From a candidate division WOR-3 bacterium (GTDB lineage Bacteria; Hydrothermota; Tepidihabitantia; Tepidihabitantales; Tepidihabitantaceae): a stretch of 64,000 nt of DNA. The stretch spans positions 124,001 to 188,000 of the forward strand of contig JBDRTY010000001.1 in the NCBI GenBank assembly GCA_039801085.1, written 5' to 3'. Below, in pieces: positions 63,744-64,000 of the stretch. The notes under the pieces were generated by a model. It saw only the letters and a list, made by a program, of their open reading frames with translations. It made no database searches and was not told the origin of the DNA. The position numbers and the translations under genes are program-made. Position 1 is the stretch's first letter. Each line of letters starts with the position of its first letter.

Positions 63744-64000
63744 TTATCTTACCCGCTCAGCGACAAACTCTCCTTCGCCGTCAATCGGGTCAACCTCAAT
63801 ATTGAAGATCCCGGCGCCGATCAGCTTCACCTTCGGGTCGTCAGCCAGGTCCTGCTCCTCAGATCCGCGCGCACCGACCGCGCTCTGCCGGACGATAAAG
63901 GTGGCATCCTTCGGGCTGGTGAACTGCCACACCTCCAGCTCCTCCTCGGTCACGAGCTGAAACCGGAAGGTAAAGCCGGTGCTGGCATAACCCTGGACCC
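63744..64000 (-). CDS. Hypothetical protein, C-terminal part only
   Basis: The frame is open to the right edge, so the gene starts beyond it. The 85 visible residues (FRFQLVTEEELEVWQF near the start, ending EGEFVAERVR) are charged, without membrane segments, and contain no recognised motif. It is probably co-transcribed with the ICMT-like gene 13 nt downstream. Confidence 0.6.
   Translation of the reverse strand, partial: VQGYASTGFTFRFQLVTEEELEVWQFTSPKDATFIVRQSAVGARGSEEQDLADDPKVKLIGAGIFNIEVDPIDGEGEFVAERVR

Overview
The window reads as a chromosomal segment of a moderately GC-rich, probably thermophilic, Gram-negative-type bacterium. Several exported proteins end in a C-terminal beta-sandwich of the FlgD-like/type IX sorting kind (subtilisin-like protease, C25-like protein, a TlpA-like redox protein). 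Together with CARDB-type repeats and a GWxTD-domain protein, this resembles candidate division WOR-3 and relatives in the wider FCB region. That placement is inference from gene content. Most of the segment is ordinary core gene content in short, tightly overlapping operons. One short AT-rich patch (44464..46138) looks acquired.

Layout. 1..2201: start of a large exported repeat protein, cut by the left edge. 2379..5245: a PAS histidine kinase, a stand-alone receiver and nadC. 5249..8296 (minus): rsmD-coaD-obg-dprA. 8297..8830: gene-free, with inverted-repeat units and a strong terminator. 8831..11806: secreted subtilase. 11934..13912: cutA and a HEAT-repeat protein. 13905..18263 (minus): smc-ftsY. 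18355..21587 (minus): parA-parB-M23 peptidase, then a separately promoted TlpA-like protein with an in-frame UGA at its redox site. 21643..24849: large C25-like protein. 24955..31008: a sigma54-type two-component system flanked by two sigma54-like promoters that precede exported/envelope genes. 31101..34256: a 2H-like protein, a PP-loop sulfurtransferase, TspO, peroxiredoxin and a ferritin-like protein. 34346..37756: a membrane protein and purL. 37759..41609 (minus): hpf-hprK, then full-size SRP RNA, dnaX and recR. 41645..44232: a solute-binding protein and a TPR protein. 44464..46138: AT-rich patch. 46728..49154: gyrA. 49151..52828 (minus): nnr, a propeller protein and a HAD hydrolase. 52935..56073: cspA, folK, deoxynucleoside kinase, panB, panC. 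56033..64000: MFS transporter, archaeal-type FBP aldolase/phosphatase, MoxR ATPase, DUF177, hutU, GWxTD protein, ICMT-like protein and a partial gene.

Three things stand out. (1) The gene at 18355..19137 is almost certainly a selenoprotein. A UGA sits exactly where the first Cys of a TlpA CxxC site belongs (U-P-S-C), and a 6-bp hairpin begins 10 nt after it, as a bacterial SECIS would. The protein also carries a signal peptide and a C-terminal sorting-like domain. (2) Many genes have a -35/-10 promoter whose -10 box lies only 5-9 nt before the start codon, with no Shine-Dalgarno sequence. This points to widespread leaderless mRNAs and corrects several start sites. (3) A kinase/NtrC-like regulator pair is bracketed by two good -24/-12 elements, giving a small self-contained regulatory module for envelope proteins. 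A full-length SRP RNA with an Alu domain, unannotated by any ORF logic, lies between dnaX and its upstream neighbour.
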